From Trichoplax adhaerens (lineage: Eukaryota > Placozoa > Uniplacotomia > Trichoplacea > Trichoplacidae): a DNA stretch of 64,000 nucleotides. How positions within the stretch are numbered: position 1 is the first letter of the stretch; the number at the start of each line of letters is the position of its first letter. The position numbers and the translations under genes are program-made. The notes beneath the pieces are model-generated. The model was not told the DNA's origin. It searched no databases and worked only from the letters and a program-made list of their open reading frames with translations. The stretch lies in NCBI RefSeq assembly GCF_000150275.1, contig NW_002060948.1, forward strand, positions 5,374,241 through 5,438,240, given 5' to 3'. Below are positions 35,701-48,803 of this stretch, piece after piece.

Positions 35701-36635
35701 AAGGGCAATATTACATGAACACGTCATTTTATGTCATTGCTAATTATTTATCTTGCAAAGTAGAAATTTTAAATTCAAATGCCTTTTAAAATTGTATATT
35801 ATTCATTTATGTTTTAAATTAGGATAGATAGAAAATTGATTTCAACACATTCCATGACGTTTTACTAAAAGCATTAATACCATTCATGTCATCATTAAAT
35901 CATTGTTAGTGTTTCATTATTACGAACTATATTTATGGATACCGATGGAGCTTTCTTATTTATTCATTATTATCAATGAGTTATCATTTTAATCACTTCC
36001 TAGTCAATTTATATGGAATAAGTCGTAGATAGGTATTATAAAGGCGAAATGAATTGTTCAATAACTATTTCCTAAGTATTGGTGGTTTATCGCACAGTAT
36101 GCGTTTTAATTTGTATGATACCGCTAGTTCTTAAACCGCTACATGCATACAGTAATTGTAACGTACATTTACTACGAAAAGCAACAAGACCGCCATGTTT
36201 TATACAAATAATGTAATAATTTATGACTTGGATATCAGTAGTACCGTACCGTACAAATTCAACATGGATTTATAGAAAATACAGCTACGACATTTAAATA
36301 TTGTATCAAACTATTTAATTCTATTTCATTTGAATGTCTGTCTTACATACATACAGAAAAGCATTCAATCACTAAGTAGAATGTAATAGATTCTCCCTGA
36401 TTGTTACTGCATAAAAATCAAGCTGGCTAGAGATGAATAACTACGTTAGCCTTGAATCAATATCATTTTCTATTGTTACCTGTGTTATACTAGATGAAGG
36501 AATGCTTGGCAAAGCTGACGGACCCCATTTCATGTTGGTTGTTGTTTCTTGCGGTCGTGAACTTGTAGGCAAAGGAGGAAAAGCCTGTGGGTAATCTGGT
36601 TTCTGATCATCCACCACATCAGAAATTGTGTCCAT
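29775..36635 (-). CDS. HDLBP: Vigilin (high-density lipoprotein-binding protein), multi-KH RNA-binding protein
   Basis: Twenty-three coding exons: 36635-36480, 35469-35245, 35006-34803, 34654-34439, 34347-34245, 34097-33994, 33889-33782, 33688-33584, 33472-33394, 33296-33160, 33094-32789, 32708-32577, 32460-32242, 32162-32076, 31999-31865, 31744-31673, 31609-31466, 31392-31263, 31186-31059, 30960-30721, 30654-30433, 30356-30150, 30056-29775. They give 1246 residues (human 1268). After DYPQAFPPLP and a degenerate first KH-like unit (VFHVPMEERKF) come 14 KH domains. Intact GXXG loops include IIGSKG, IIGKGG, LIGSKG, LIGAGG, LIGVKG and IIGPKG. The end has the family signature RGYVVRNAPW. Vigilin binds mRNAs and tRNAs at ER-bound ribosomes. 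The loop is lost in the 5th (GKNK), 10th (ANGR) and last (SRLPD) KH units. The start at 36635 is the only ATG near the conserved N-terminus, but the frame is open upstream. Confidence 0.95.
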
Positions 36636-39600
36636 ACTTTCTATTTTTTGCCTATTTGTTACTTTCCTCGTTCCCAATGTAGTTACTAACTTGTAATTTC
36701 TATATTTAAGAAATAGTACTGTCACATCAGTTTCAAGACGGCAGTTCCAATTGTTATATTTGTAATAATAAACAATGATTGAATGATTTAATCAGAGTGA
36801 TTGGTACTCTTTGCACAAACTCTTTCAACGACCTCTAAATAAGGTTAGGCAATCGATATGATCCATGATAATATCATCACAATCAGTGGGTACGACCAAG
36901 AAGCAACACATGCTACAGGCGCACGAAAAAGCATACTGTACAGTGTGATAATTCTAGAGGTAGCATGAATTAGCATAGGATTGTATTCATTTAAATCGTA
37001 CCAATCTGCTCTACTCGATGACTCGAACAGTAGGTTATACTGTACTGTATCTTTGTAAACATTTAAAGTTATCATGGTAATCGTACGTTCAATCAGCCTG
37101 TCGTGATAACTCTAAGGCAGGCTTTCCGCACCAACAATGTCATTGATATTAACATTATTATAAAAGTAATATATTCCATATCTTACTGTAAGTGAACTAG
37201 CCGGTCATGATTAAATATTAATAGAGAAGATATAGAGATAGGTCCAAATTATAATTATCAAACGTATAGACAAAATAAGATTGTCAAAATTGATGCTGTC
37301 TTTTATTTCTGTCATTGTATGCCCGTATTGACTATCATCCGTGTCTGGAAAATACCTTGGGACATAATACACATCTCTCCATGGCGAGACGTGCCTCGCA
37401 TAACAGAAGCCATTGAATGAAGATTAATTATTACGATTATCCACTATTTGTTGCGGCTACGCACGAGTACACTATCGTGATATATAAACAGAGTAGACAA
37501 ATATCTCGTCTTTTGTGTACGCACCCATAAGCGTTGGTGAAAGACAACGACTACTGTATTGAAAGGTTGGCTAAAAACACTTGTACATCCGTATCGTTGT
37601 CAGTTCTATCCAAATGTCCATTTTATCATGACTTTCTACCTGTATTATTCAATTCATTGACTCTTGACTGTATCAACTGTAGTAATACTGTATTGTATAC
37701 ACAGCTTTTTACCGTATGTACATCAGGGAAGAAATGATGTAGGAAGATGATGTTGCAATGGGAAGCTGTGTGCGCCCGACAAATCGACGGGGCACGTTGG
37801 TATGACTAGATAAAAACCTCTATCGAAAATGTTTTTCATCAATTGAACTACATCAGTACACTGATAGAGGAAACAAGCCACTTTTGATCAACAACAGTGC
37901 ATGTATGGATAAGAAATGAACATCTACCGTTGAATCTGCTATCCAGGATACCAGTTTAGCTGGAGTGGATGGATAATTTTTCTCTAGAAATTCCAACCTC
38001 AACGACAACAGCACGTTGATCTTCAACAGTGAACAACTGTGCAGTCCTGTACTGTACCATGGCTGTACCCTACGCAGTATTTGAGTCCGGTCCTGGAAGG
38101 CTACAGTACATGACAGGACAGTACTGTACGGTGGGAGGTATCCGGTGACTTTTTCTCGCTGGCGTACAGTACACAACAGTGCAGTAGTGTACAGTATGTG
38201 ATGGATTGGATGAACTGTGCACACTGGAGAAATTTGTTCTTGAAAGAGACATTGTACTGTTTATTTACAGTACTGTACACTGTACACTGTACACTGTGTT
38301 GTGACCGTTTTCGGGAGTCTTCCTCAATCGCATGGCTGTAGTTCAAATCAGGTACACGTGTATAGTGTACACTAAGTAACGATAGCATTGATTGAGTAAC
38401 TTCAGTCAGGCAGTATTGCACTTGCAAAATAAGTATTTTTCGCCAGCTTCCTCAGCTGCTTTTTTGCTTCCTACCAGACTCCAGCAGTGGATGACAATGG
38501 ATGGCTTGGTGGACCCTCCCTATTTTATGCCCATAAAATGTTCTTTTTTCAACTCAAAAGCAGTATACTGTACTGGACACATTACCTATGAATACAGTAA
38601 GCTATGATCGCAGTTACTGTACTGAAGGTGAAATACTGTAGCCAGTTAGGACCCCCCAAAAATGATCAATACAACACACTACGGTTACACCTAGACAGTG
38701 CTACTATACAGTATGTCGTCAGAGAAGACGAAGCTACGGAACTCATCCAGTAGTTAAAAGCTCGCTAGTAGCTACTGAGTCAATCAGTGATTTTCTGTCT
38801 AAAAGTCGACGAGTCACTAACGTCTTACTTTCTACTTTATACGATGTCAATGGACGACATGAATAATAAAATTTGTGAAAACATCAGCGATCATCTTCAA
38901 TACTACACCACTGACTTTGTAGTCCAAGAGGTACTGTATGGGGAAGATAGTAAAACCATAGGAGTTGGCTGAAGCATATACTGTACAGTGTACTAGTGTG
39001 TCCATCTGTGCAATGTCAATGGAGATGTAAAATTGAAATATCAAATCAAAGCCTTTCAGCAGTAAACGATTTTCTACAAGTACGATAACTTCAATAGTCA
39101 CGCCCTGACATTATCGCATCAGAGAAAAGATACAGTATCGCAAGATTATTATTTTTATAACTGGACACTCAACCTTGATATACTGTACAGTACTGTAGTT
39201 AGACGATCTCAACCTTTCAACTTTTCCATTTTCAACGTGTATAGTAGAGTATATTGCAATCCATCTTCCCAGTGCAGTATCGTAGTAGGAATCGAAATTG
39301 ATGTTCGCAATTTTACCCAATGCATTACTGCATACCCTGAAAATCCTACAACACTATTGCTTGTACGCGTATAGTACTAGTAAGCAGATAATATATCCAA
39401 CGAAATCATGTACAGTAATGGAAAAGGTAATTTTAAAAGGGACAACACTGCTGCAATACGTAATACACAAGGAAAATTATTATTTTAGTCAACCAGTGAA
39501 AATGAGTGGAGAGAAAAATATCCACTTCAATAGTGAACTGGGATCAACTTTTAAGTTGATTCGTCAACTGTATCCACCCCGCAATCTGAAATGTGGTTAT

Positions 39601-40085
39601 GTTGCATTTGTGGGTGTTTGGCTCATTTCCTAGCCGGATCTAGGTTTGATGACTGCGTTTAAATGACTTCTTAGTCGTTACTACGAGGATGCCTTGCGTT
39701 ACTGTACGTGTAAAGAGAAAGAGAGATACAGTATTGCACTGCATGGGCCATTTTTACCAGCATAACCATGATTTCAAGATTAACGATAGGATAGATTCAA
39801 ACTCTATTCAGCATAAATCAAAATTGTCGAATAAAAAGGACAAACACCTACCGATTATTGTAACGAACCGGACAGATTGACGAAAGATGATTTCAAATCC
39901 TGGCGTGGACTTGGAGTTTAGGCAGCTTTAAATCGTCACTCGCCTTGTGCGGTACTGGCAGACTTGGCCTGAGGTTGGGGATAGTTGTGCTGTACAAGAT
40001 CCGTTGAATACTACCAGACCAGGATGAAATCTTTGCCACGGATCTCCCACCTTCAACCCAACTACAGGACAGACAGACTACATGT
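36636..40085. other. Gene-poor region rich in TACTGTA / GTACAGTAC words
   Basis: No exon could be supported. From about 37000 onwards the palindromic words TACTGTA, TACAGTA and ACTGTACAGT recur many times, especially 38040-38300. Several 60-140 codon ORFs (for example 37853-38427 minus, 39298-39633 plus) owe their reading frames to these words and show no known domain. The first part (36636-36900) should hold the vigilin promoter. Confidence 0.5.
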
Positions 40086-40372
40086 TACAGTACAGTACAG
40101 TACAGTACCCTACAGTATGTACTGTACCGTACTCAGTGTACTGTACTGTACACTGTACAGTATAATCCAGTACTTTTTACAGTGTTGGACGTGCAGGATG
40201 TACTGTACAGTACAGTACTGTACTGTTCAGTACAGTATAATCCAGTACTTTTTACAGTGTTGGACGTGCAGGATGTACTGTACAGTACAGTACTGTACTG
40301 TACTGTACTGTATAATCCAGTACTTTTTACAGTGTTGGACGTGCAGTATGTACTGTAGTATACAGACACTCA
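40086..40372. repeat. 75 bp tandem repeat with GTACTGTAC palindromes, three copies
   Basis: TATAATCCAGTACTTTTTAC starts copies at 40161, 40236 and 40311. Each is followed by AGTGTTGGACGTGCAGGATG and a run of alternating TACTG/TACAG words that can fold on itself. Long ORFs on both strands here (39985-40407 plus, 40133-40369 minus) are products of the repeat, not genes. Confidence 0.93.
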
Positions 40373-42089
40373 GACAGTACCATGCCGTGCACATTGCCGC
40401 ACAATAAAGTACTGTAGAGTGTACACTAGGGTGTCGATGAAAGGTCTTTCCTGTGCCGCTGATTGAAATTTAATTTCGGCTGATTTTAAAATCTTGTGGT
40501 CTCTCTAAAACAACTATAAAATAACAATTGATGCACTATTTTTACCCCAATCACACTGGATTGCAGCATTTTTTACAGTACAGTATTGACTACAGTACAC
40601 TCTGTACAGTTTCGACTAGATACACTTGCATATTCGTATAATATTGTATTGCCATAACTTGCCATGACGATAGGGTAATGGCAAGTTGGGAACTGCCATG
40701 TCATGAGATTGACCCAGACCAGATACCAAAAACCAAAATCTGACTTTTTTACTACTACGGGTGGTCCCTCTCTTCTTCTTTCCTGTACCCCCCTCATGAT
40801 ATTACTACAGCCACTACCGTAATTACTTGTCCTACTCTATGGAAAAACGTAACTATCGACGTTATGTGGAAAATTGCAGCCATCCGGCGGCAACTGTTAT
40901 GGCAAAATTGTAGCGTTCCCATTCAAATTTAAAGGCTGCTGGAGCTTGATACAATGGGCGTGGTACACAAGTCTCGACCTATCTTCCTACTTGATCACAG
41001 GGCACGAGAGAGTCAAATCGACCTTCGACTGGACTTGAGTGGTCCGCGTGCATTTTGAGCCCCTCGCGTACTCTGTAGCCTCCGTAGCTAAATGCCTAAT
41101 GCACTTTGGCTTAAAGTTCTTGCTTGCAGGAATGAATTAACAAAAATTGGTTGGACGCTATGGCGTATGAGGCAGATGTTGAGGTCGAATAATAATAATT
41201 ATTAGTATTACCCTTTTACAACATCCAACACCAACATTGGGTATCCCTCCCCCTATATAATCTAGCAAAAAACCAGGCGCTCTCGGCAGTTGCACAAGGT
41301 CAATCAAACTTTATTTATTTTATTATTATCTTAAATAAAATAAAAATAAATAAATAACGGAAAGAGTTCAGATCTGTTTTCCTCAACGATAGTTAGTAAT
41401 TTGATACAGTAAAATTGAGAATGGATTACTATTCAATATTTATAACTGTACAGTATATTACACCCCTGTCATGAAAAAAAGTGAATCAGCTAAACGGACA
41501 TCGGATTTCAAAATGTCCAATTTTGCTTTTCACCTATGTTAGTGTAGAAAAACACCTTGATGTCTTCGCAAAATGAAGTTCATCCTAATTCACTTCCTAC
41601 TAGCCCGTTGGAAACTGCAGTAAGGCTAATTTTAGCTAAAGTACACGTAGGCTATCAGGTAGAACAGTGATCTTGGTTCGACTGCTTGCTAACGGGTCGG
41701 TGTGTCATATTCATGGGTATCAACCCTATCGGAATAATTCTACACGGTATCGATCTTCCGCTTTCAACTCACTTTTTATTCCTTCAATCAACTTTTACGC
41801 ATCTTTTATCCTTTTAGACGCAGCGATATTACCTCCAATACGTACATTGACTGATAGCTTTTCAAATGTTGATCCAGTCCATCCATTGATTCAAATTATA
41901 CATTTGCAATAACAAAATGAGAAGTCATTATACAAGCAATTATAATAAACAAAATGTTCCAACTGGGAGACCGGCTTGACGTAGATGTTGAATAGGACAT
42001 AAAATAAAGTGTCCAAACAGTATTACACGATCACACATGACGTGGATGATCCCAGAGAATAGCCATGACAGGTGGTACAGTAATCAAGT
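40373..42089. other. Intergenic, no gene seen; AT inverted repeat at 41310-41357
   Basis: A low-complexity inverted repeat (TTTATTTATTTTATTATT ... AAATAAAATAAAAATAAATA) spans about 41310-41357. An 81-codon ORF at 41667-41912 has no recognisable features. Confidence 0.45.
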
Positions 42090-42990
42090 TATGCACCTGC
42101 ATGCATCCCTCTCTTTTTAGACACATTTGCAAGAAAAATTGTTTGTAGCCTAAAAATCACCTCGAGCACATCCATCAATGTATTGATGGAGTCTATTAGC
42201 ATCCGACTGACTGATTTGAATGAGTAGCACCATTTACTTGATAACCAAGCAATAAGTATATTTGTGTATGCCCATTTCTTTTTACTGAAATGGCAACATG
42301 ACAGTACTTCAATACTGACTAAAAGCCTACATGTATGGCTTGGTTGAAGCAGACTGATCTGTAAGGAAAATTGCTTGTTGCCTAAAATCATCCCAAGTTG
42401 TGCCGACATGTGAATATCATTAGCACAATTGACTTGATAATTTAAATATAATCAATACGCATACTGAAACGTACTTTGCGTTAATCTATTTCTTTTTTAA
42501 TGAAATTGCAACAATACTTGAATACTGGCTAAATCTGCATACCTCCCTCTGTTTTACAATCATATAGACCAGCGTTCCACAAATGCGAAAATTTCGATCC
42601 TTGACCCAACCCGAGCCCGACCGTTATAGATTAATTGTCCCCCAAAAAATTGTTGCCTAAATTTAAATCCACTCTATCCAACAATGCATTGATCAAGTCT
42701 TAGCATCTTGTTGGCTAATTAGCAACATCATTTACTGGATAATTATAATTAATGCGCATATGTACTTATACTTAGTATGAACCCCTTTCTTTTCAACTGA
42801 AACTGTTGCAATACTGTACTTGAATATCGTACTGACTAAATATATAGCCTGCATCTCTCCCTTTTAGACTGATGAGTAAGAAAACTTGCTTGTTGCCTAA
42901 AATTCTCCATTCCTATACTAATATCTAGTTTTTATCTTTCAACTAAAATTACAATCCTACATGAATTCTGACTAAGAAAGCTTACTACTA
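42090..42990. repeat. Degenerate tandem repeat, ~200-300 bp unit, about four copies
   Basis: Ordered words recur: GCATCCCTCTCTTTTAGAC, AAAATTGCTTGTTGCCTAAAA, CATCAATG..TTGATGGAG, CATTTACTTGATAA, CCATTTCTTTTTACTGAAA, CAACAATACTTGAATACTG, GACTAAA. Copies start near 42105, 42345, 42540 and 42850. Similarity is about 70-85%. The minus-strand ORF 42089-42409 falls inside and is not a gene. Confidence 0.75.
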
Positions 42991-45900
42991 CAAAAAGGAA
43001 ATAAAGGCTTTCTTCGTGAGATTGTCATTAGAATAGTCCTCTTACAATCCAATATTATAAGCATACTCCTTTTTCGTATACAATACGCCTATCAGCATAT
43101 GTTGTATAGTACAATACTTTGCCGCATGCAATGTTAATTAGAAAACAAAAAATTAACTATTGAACAAACATGTATTGATGCATGATTAGGATAGCTAGAC
43201 TAATAAGCATATCTACAAAAGCCATAGAAGAAGTCGATTGATTCAGTTATTGTTATAGATATGCACATACATTGACGTTAATTGTAATCAGACTGTTGCT
43301 AATAAAGGACTAACGTTAATCCCACAAGCTAGTATTCAATTTTTTTTACTCATAACGCTATCAGACTTGAACTTTCATGACTAACATCATCGTAATCAAG
43401 TTAAAAGAAGAAAAAGACACGCATAGAATAGACAAATGATGTTGATTCGATATTACTACATTGGTCATAAAATCTCATCTTGATTCTTATAGATTATCAC
43501 TGGCTGTAAGCGAAAGGGAAGATGATCCCATCGTTTGAAACATCTCATAACTGTATTATTTTAAAGTATTTTCACTACAGCTTACTGAGTAGGAATACTA
43601 CACATTAACTCATTAAAAAGCGATTAAATTGCACATTGCCTTACTCTATTATCCAACACAATAGAACTTGGTGGGACTACTTTTATAAAAAATTAGGGAG
43701 AAAGGCATGAAAGTTCATTTTACAGTATGCTGTACGATAATAGTAACTAAAAAAGGAATAATGTAATTATTTCTATCCCATTTGTACTCTATCCAATCAA
43801 CACACTCTTAGAATAGGAAAACAACTCGTCTACCAACACCATCCAGTTACGTTGATCATGAATTTTGTATTGATATTGTTGATGGAAATATCGACTGATT
43901 TGGTAGAATAAATAAGGACCAATAATATTTGATTTAATGGACTAATATTGAAGCCATGGTACATTATGATGATTCAAGTATGAAAATAAGGATAACCAAC
44001 ATGATTGTATCGGCTATTTTGTAGAATTAGAACAAAAGCCATGTATACCTAGGCAATAGAAATGTTCAAGTTAATGATCAGTTATTGTATATCTTGTCAG
44101 TGTACATTTGACGACTATTGTTGTGGAGAAAAATAATTGTTGATCACATCCAATAAAGATATGGACGCATAAATGCTATTTAGACAAATAAGAGCGATCA
44201 CTAGTTGAAAGATTGTCAATACAAACAAAAGAATAGTAATAATTAATTAGAGTAAAGAAGGAGAATTAGCGTGCTATAGCTTTTCCTATTGGAGTGGATC
44301 CAGATTTAAATTAATTAGACTACAATAACTTGATCGTATTGCTATGTAAAAACTGGAAATAGATTGAACGATAGCGCAACTCTACTGTCTTGATCATGCC
44401 TGTTAACGATAATTACTACGCCGCGTAGATCTTTCTCCATTCCATTTTAAGCCATCCATTTACATGATAACAAGAGTTGCAGTATCCAATCGTGCGATTA
44501 AGAATACTTATCCAACATCAATTCTATCACTGTGCTAATTTTCAACATTTTCCATGTTGGATCCATTAAATTAGCATCAATAACAACAAGGTTAGTCAGT
44601 AATAATACAATTGTCATTTTAGCTGGCTTTTTAAGACGCAGCATGTTGACGCCATCATGACTCCGATTGCTATATTGTCAGGACAACTATCATTTTATTC
44701 AATCATCAGTTTACTACTTTATCCCAAAGCAATTTTGAAAAATGGGATGGCTTCACGTAATAACTCTAATTATAGTTATAGTGTATAGATAAACCGTATT
44801 TACACTTTATTTCATGCATGGCAATGCTTGAAGGAATGATTGATCTCTTGAGTTCATTTTCTCCTCGCTAACGGAGAATCATTTTTTGTTTTACCTTGAC
44901 GTCTGCTGCCGTTGTTTACCTAGTTGACGTGCTAGCTTTGATTATCATCATGGCTGTTACACTACCTTTTGCTTAAATATCAAAAGGATTCATGTTATAA
45001 AACGTTCACGAATCTTTCCTTGATTTTATAATAACGGTAAACAACACAATAAGAAGACAGTGATAAATAGTTTTACCATCTACAGTCAAATGATTTTTTT
45101 CTTTTTGACCTTTACTAGTCAAAGCATTACCTGTACTTTGCTGTAGCAAACAACGTCTCATTTTTTTTATTTTAGTAATCTCTCTTCGATCGAATATATG
45201 ATCTAAAATTAGTAAAGGTAACAGCTGTTTTTACTCATCGCTCATGATAGTATATTGTTTTTTTTTTTTCTTTTATTGAAAGAGTACAAGTTGATGACGA
45301 CTTTAAATTCTATTTTAATCATCAATTCTTGTGCTACCGCCATAACACGAAACTAAAATGACTCCTTCAATGCCATGATATCTAGCCCTTAACTTATCCC
45401 TTCAATCCTATATTATTTGATCTCTTTCACGTCTATGTAATGTCAATGATAATGGATAACGCTGACTAAATAATGATATCGTAGCTATGCTATCAACTCA
45501 ATAGAAGACAGACCAATGCTAAAGAGATTATTCAAAGTGTTGAAAACATATCAATACGCCGATGATTATAACTTGAAATGATGCCTTGGTCAAAATTCTA
45601 CAACGACATGAAGTCGATTTTAGCTTTTATTTTCTTAATAACCTTGACCACGACTTCTATTAAGATAACATACTGTAATATAATCATAACTGATGATATC
45701 CCTTCATTTTTTACTTGATCTTCTATCTTAACCACAGTAAACTCTGGGATAGAAATTATCTTTCATGCCAATTTAAAACTGTAGACAAGAGACGCTATCC
45801 TTTGTCATCACTTCATTAATGCAATCCTGTAGCAAGTTACATGTTTCTTATTGACTGATCATTGTGACTTCCTAATTATTATTGACCCCTTTCTTCAATT

Positions 45901-48803
45901 ACAAATATACCATCGAGATGAAGATATTTGTAGAATGACTCTTTTTCTATCGCTTCTTTTAGCTTCATCATTGGATAGCTATTCAATCTGTAAAGGCTTT
46001 CGCTGTAGGATTATCGACATTTACGCTCAGATTGAAAGTGATTGTCCTTCTAGATAGGGGATTATTTCAAACTTAGCCTTAATTAGATGATTAGACAACA
46101 CTGTAATTAACAATCACAAAAAAATAGATGGCCTCCATCCATCCTATCAACAAGATGATACTGTATCTATAGAAGCAGATGTTATTGATCTGTGCTCTAT
46201 CTACTTTTTAATCATTGTAGTATTTAAAAGAATAAAGCGAACGCCGATCTCGTTGAAAAGAGATTAATCATTCTAATTTTAGTTCCTTGTAGGAGGTAGC
46301 AAATAAATGCCATTCATGACATGATCGATATAGACAAATACATAGACTATCATGCAGGTAGACATTATGTTGGAAATAAAAAATCTATCAAACCTTTCTT
46401 AAACTCAATTTATCAATAATCTCATTCCCTATCAAATGACCCTCTTATAGAAGCCAGTCGGCGATGTAAAACATTGAACAGAAATGCAATATGGATCTAT
46501 TATCAAAAGTCGATTATCCCATTTTACTTTGTCATGAAAATCTGCCATACAACATTAGCACTTTTTTTTTATTCGCCTTATCCTGTTCGATACATGAATA
46601 GCTACAAATCACAACAAATACGTATTCCTCAGAAAGGAGGTTCAAAATAATTACTGAAGAGAACAAAAGTTGCCATGAACAACAATAACCCCAAGTTCTA
46701 TTCCAGTTTAGTCGTCGATATCAGAACGAAACGGCTTTTTCTACCTTTGATAATGGCACTGACAACTCTGTTAAGAATAATAAGGATAAACTGTGTCAAG
46801 ACAAAGCTATAGGGCATAATTTTTATATTGTTCAAATTATAGTCGTGCCCTATGGGAATTTATTGAATGTCCTCTCTAATTGTACCCCTCCGTTGGAATA
46901 TTAAGTTATTAAAATGATATTTCTACTTATGCCTATTCGTCAATGATTCGTCTTGACACATGCAATTAGAGGGTTGGGTTAACTAATTCGTTCAACAATA
47001 TAATATCACAGTCAGTGCTTGATCAATGGAAGGAAAAAGTTCCTATACTATTTTACCTATTCAAGTGGAATATTAAAGCTAATAATCAACTAAAATTACT
47101 ATTAAACGACTTGATCATACCGTTGCCCTATCGAGTCGACAGCATCAATACAGTCCAATCGCCATGACCATTTCAATGACAAATACGGAATTGAACCTAG
47201 AGTAATTTGCGGTTAACTACATATTTAAAGTATCTCATAGCCGATCATGAGATGTTGATTAGCAGGTACTACCATGGCGTTAGTCTAATAAATCATCTAT
47301 AAAATTGATTAAAGCTCAGCCTATTTTGAACTTTCCTACCCGTTTTGACATTCTTCTTCCTAATTTGCTGTCCTCCGCTTTTAATGCTGGCTTTCCCATT
47401 GCCTATCGTATGTTCTTTTCTTTTTTGCTTCCTATTAGCTTTCTTTTCATCTACTAAAACTATCGCTAAGCCGGCTTCAAAGTCAATTAATTATGATTTT
47501 AGTGGTCCAATTTTTCTTTATTAAATATTACGGCTTCAAAAAATAGAGTAGAATAGGCGGGAATGAACACTCGCTTATGGAATTGTAGCAGTCGCTAGTT
47601 TAGTGCAAAAGAGATCCTCTTTTCCAGTGATTTTTTCTTCAAATAGAGTCTGCTGCTATCAACGTTAGTGCTATCTTACATTCTAAGAAATCTTCCAATT
47701 CATTTATCATCTATCGGTAATTAACTTTGTACTTTATTTACTTTATTACCTTGACTCAATTGAACATGAGATGATTTAAAATTAGAATTGATGAACATCT
47801 TGTTCAGGTAGCCACATATTATACAATATGTTAATAGCCTTGTTTAAGAATGACTATAATGCGTGTATATTGTTTCAAGAGAACGACGCCATCTTAACAA
47901 AGTCTGTGAACTAATTCTAATCCTCTTTTAAGTTGATATTTTCCATATTAACTTTTATTTCACTTCAACATGACACGTAGAATAAGCTTATAAAATAGCC
48001 GAGAGTGAAATGGATTTTAAAAAGGACATATTGAAGAAATTAAATACGCTATTTTACAGTAATTAGATTCTATCCCGCCATAAATTCAATTTAGATTGTA
48101 TTGGTGAAGTTAGTTGGAGTATACATGGTTGGACAATGAAATTTTTTTCTCGAATAGATTCGCAAGATGATGATATCTCAATTTCGTTATATTGTAAACG
48201 ATTAATTTGTTCGTTATTATCGTAGCAGTTGTACGGTAGATTGAAATAAACAGAAAGGACATGGAAAAAATTACTCATCATGTCACTCATTGATAGAACA
48301 GTTGGAGTCCACGAAAGACCAGCATTCTCACTTAATATATCCCATAGTTACTATTCAATGTAGTTAATGATACCACTTACAAAGCATAGTAAAATAGTTT
48401 ATTTTAAACTTATCGATTCGCTATCTAGTCAATAACCACTTCTTCAAAGAGTTCGATTAACTTCAGACTTTCAATTTGTTGCCCTTTATCGACAGAAATG
48501 GCCTAAATGGCACTGAATTAAGTTATAACATGCATGAAGTGCTATTCGAGTTGCGTATATTATTGCTGTAGTAAGTAAGTAAATAAATTGGCATATTAGA
48601 TACAAGTGAATAGTTTCCGTGATCCATAATAATAAAGTTAACATGGCGAGGAAGTTAATTGTCGAAGGAGTAGCAATGTCCATGATGAAATTGACGTAAT
48701 TGACTGGTTTTCATTTCCATGTTGTTATTGAATTGCAGACGGTAGGAAGAAATATGGCAAGCAGGACGATAAAATAGCATATTGATATCATTTTATCGCC
48801 AGG
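42991..48803. other. Gene-poor 5.8 kb, no gene supported
   Basis: No exon chain, RNA gene or recent repeat could be established. A hydrophobic stretch around 44890-44980 (plus; VVYLVDVLALIIIMAVTLPFA) and another at 48486-48683 (minus) are isolated. The end of the region should hold the promoter of the Sfi1-repeat gene starting at 48804. Confidence 0.4.

Noticed and set aside
37853-38427. Overlapping minus-strand ORFs of 60-123 codons
   Set aside because: Tyr/Cys/Thr/Val-rich frames arise from TACTGTA words; no conserved motif.
39985-40407. 140-codon ORF on plus and 78-codon ORF on minus
   Set aside because: Both are translations of the 75 bp palindromic tandem repeat; the peptide repeats follow the DNA period.
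41310-41357. AT inverted repeat as a terminator or origin
   Set aside because: Low-complexity A/T words pair by chance and nothing links it to a gene.
42089-42409. 106-codon minus-strand ORF
   Set aside because: It lies in a degenerate repeat and is not kept in the other copies.
44880-48683. Possible decayed GPCR: hydrophobic stretch VVYLVDVLALIIIMAVTLPFA near 44890-44980 and another at 48486-48683 (minus)
   Set aside because: The stretches are isolated, on different strands, not linked by frames or splice sites, and no other GPCR landmark (DRY, NPxxY, CWxP) was found.
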